DNA from: Nitrospirota bacterium
GTDB taxonomy: Bacteria > Nitrospirota > Nitrospiria > Nitrospirales > UBA8639
Reading direction: 5' to 3'
NCBI GenBank assembly: GCA_020348185.1
Contig: CP070743.1
Location: 336,579 to 342,518 of the forward strand
DNA: 5,940 nucleotides
Shown here: one piece after another, positions 5,610 through 5,940 of the stretch
Layout: each line of letters starts with the position of its first letter
Position numbering within the stretch: position 1 is the first letter of the stretch
Made by a program: the position numbers and the translations under genes
The notes under the pieces: generated by a model
Seen by the model: the letters and a program-made list of their open reading frames with translations, nothing else
Databases searched by the model: none
What the model was told of the DNA's origin: nothing

Positions 5610-5940
5610 GAATTGGGGCTTGATGAAGATCCCGATGAGGATTTGGAGGATGAGGACTCAGAGGATGAACTCGAGGCCGTCGGTTCAGACTTACTCGAGC
5701 TCCCATTTCCTGCTTTCTTATCATTCGCAGAACTAGCACTAGCTGCGGTCTTATCGGCACTGGGTTTTCCCTCAGAATCAGCCTTTTTGGGCTCCTTGAG
5801 CTTGTCGGAATAATCAGTTACATACCAGCCTGTGCCCTTAAACATAATGGCGGGCGAAGAAATTATTTTCTCTACTGGCTCCCCCTTCGCACAGGAAAAC
5901 GCAGCACAGGTGGTAATGGGCGGATCTGAAACTTTTTGTT
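5606..5940 (-). CDS. FmdB-family zinc-ribbon protein, partial (N-terminus beyond the window)
   Basis: The reading frame is open from its TAA at 5606-5608 to the right edge, giving 110 residues; the beginning of the gene, including the first cysteine pair of the zinc ribbon, lies outside. The visible part starts QKVSDPPITTC and continues through GEPVEKIISSPAIMFKGTG to WYVTDYS, closely matching the conserved second half of FmdB/CxxC_CxxC_SSSS-type regulatory domains. That small zinc ribbon is usually preceded by a YEYRC..CG segment. A Met within it (5845) is not the start. Two points are odd: the second cysteine pair is spaced C-x4-C (CAAFSC) instead of C-x2-C, and the conserved domain is followed by a long Lys/Ser-rich, probably disordered tail, with 21 serines in the last 33 residues. 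Family members have been regarded as putative regulators; the molecular role is poorly defined. Confidence 0.88.
   Translation of the reverse strand, partial: QKVSDPPITTCAAFSCAKGEPVEKIISSPAIMFKGTGWYVTDYSDKLKEPKKADSEGKPSADKTAASASSANDKKAGNGSSSKSEPTASSSSSESSSSKSSSGSSSSPNS

Noticed and set aside
5613..5813. Acidic plus-strand frame rich in Glu and Asp
   Set aside because: It is the antisense of the serine-rich tail of the FmdB-like protein, whose Ser codons read as acidic residues in this frame.
1..5940. Defence system, CRISPR array, toxin-antitoxin pair, transposon or prophage
   Set aside because: No regularly spaced repeats, transposase, integrase, nuclease/helicase or small paired genes were found.

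Overview
The window is a Gram-negative bacterial chromosomal segment of moderate GC with seven protein genes (one cut by the right edge) and one tRNA gene. An outer membrane is implied by the Skp/OmpH-type periplasmic chaperone and by the exported beta-helix protein. The mixture of a NosD-like beta-helix protein, a Skp homologue, an FmdB-type zinc-ribbon protein and a short GAATATCGAA-type intergenic repeat would suit Nitrospirota or a neighbouring environmental lineage. That placement is an inference from general resemblance, not a demonstrated match.

Layout: (1) 2-1036, minus: a secreted right-handed beta-helix protein with its own plausible promoter and a strong ribosome binding site. (2) 1232-2113, minus: an aldo/keto reductase whose upstream region carries a perfect 8-bp inverted repeat overlapping the only Shine-Dalgarno-like sequence. 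(3) 2394-2470, plus: a complete tRNA-Arg(TCT) with encoded CCA. (4) 2577-3488 and 3478-3861, plus: a two-gene overlapping unit made of a polytopic membrane protein related to YdjM/DUF457 metal-dependent hydrolases, with an extra OB-like soluble domain, and a single-domain rhodanese. (5) 3924-4514, minus: a Skp/OmpH-like chaperone, convergent with the rhodanese. (6) 4515-4838: a gene-free stretch holding an inverted-repeat element. (7) 4839-5501, plus: an SGNH/GDSL hydrolase. (8) 5606 to the right edge, minus: the C-terminal part of an FmdB-family zinc-ribbon protein with a serine-rich tail.

The genes do not form one pathway. The only clear functional unit is the membrane protein/rhodanese pair, which overlap by 11 bp and are probably translationally coupled. 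I found no CRISPR array, transposase, integrase, toxin-antitoxin pair, phage gene or recognisable defence system. The parts most worth a second look are the GAATATCGAA inverted repeat, the domain architecture of the membrane protein, the altered zinc knuckle of the FmdB protein, and the hairpin that could cover the ribosome binding site of the reductase.
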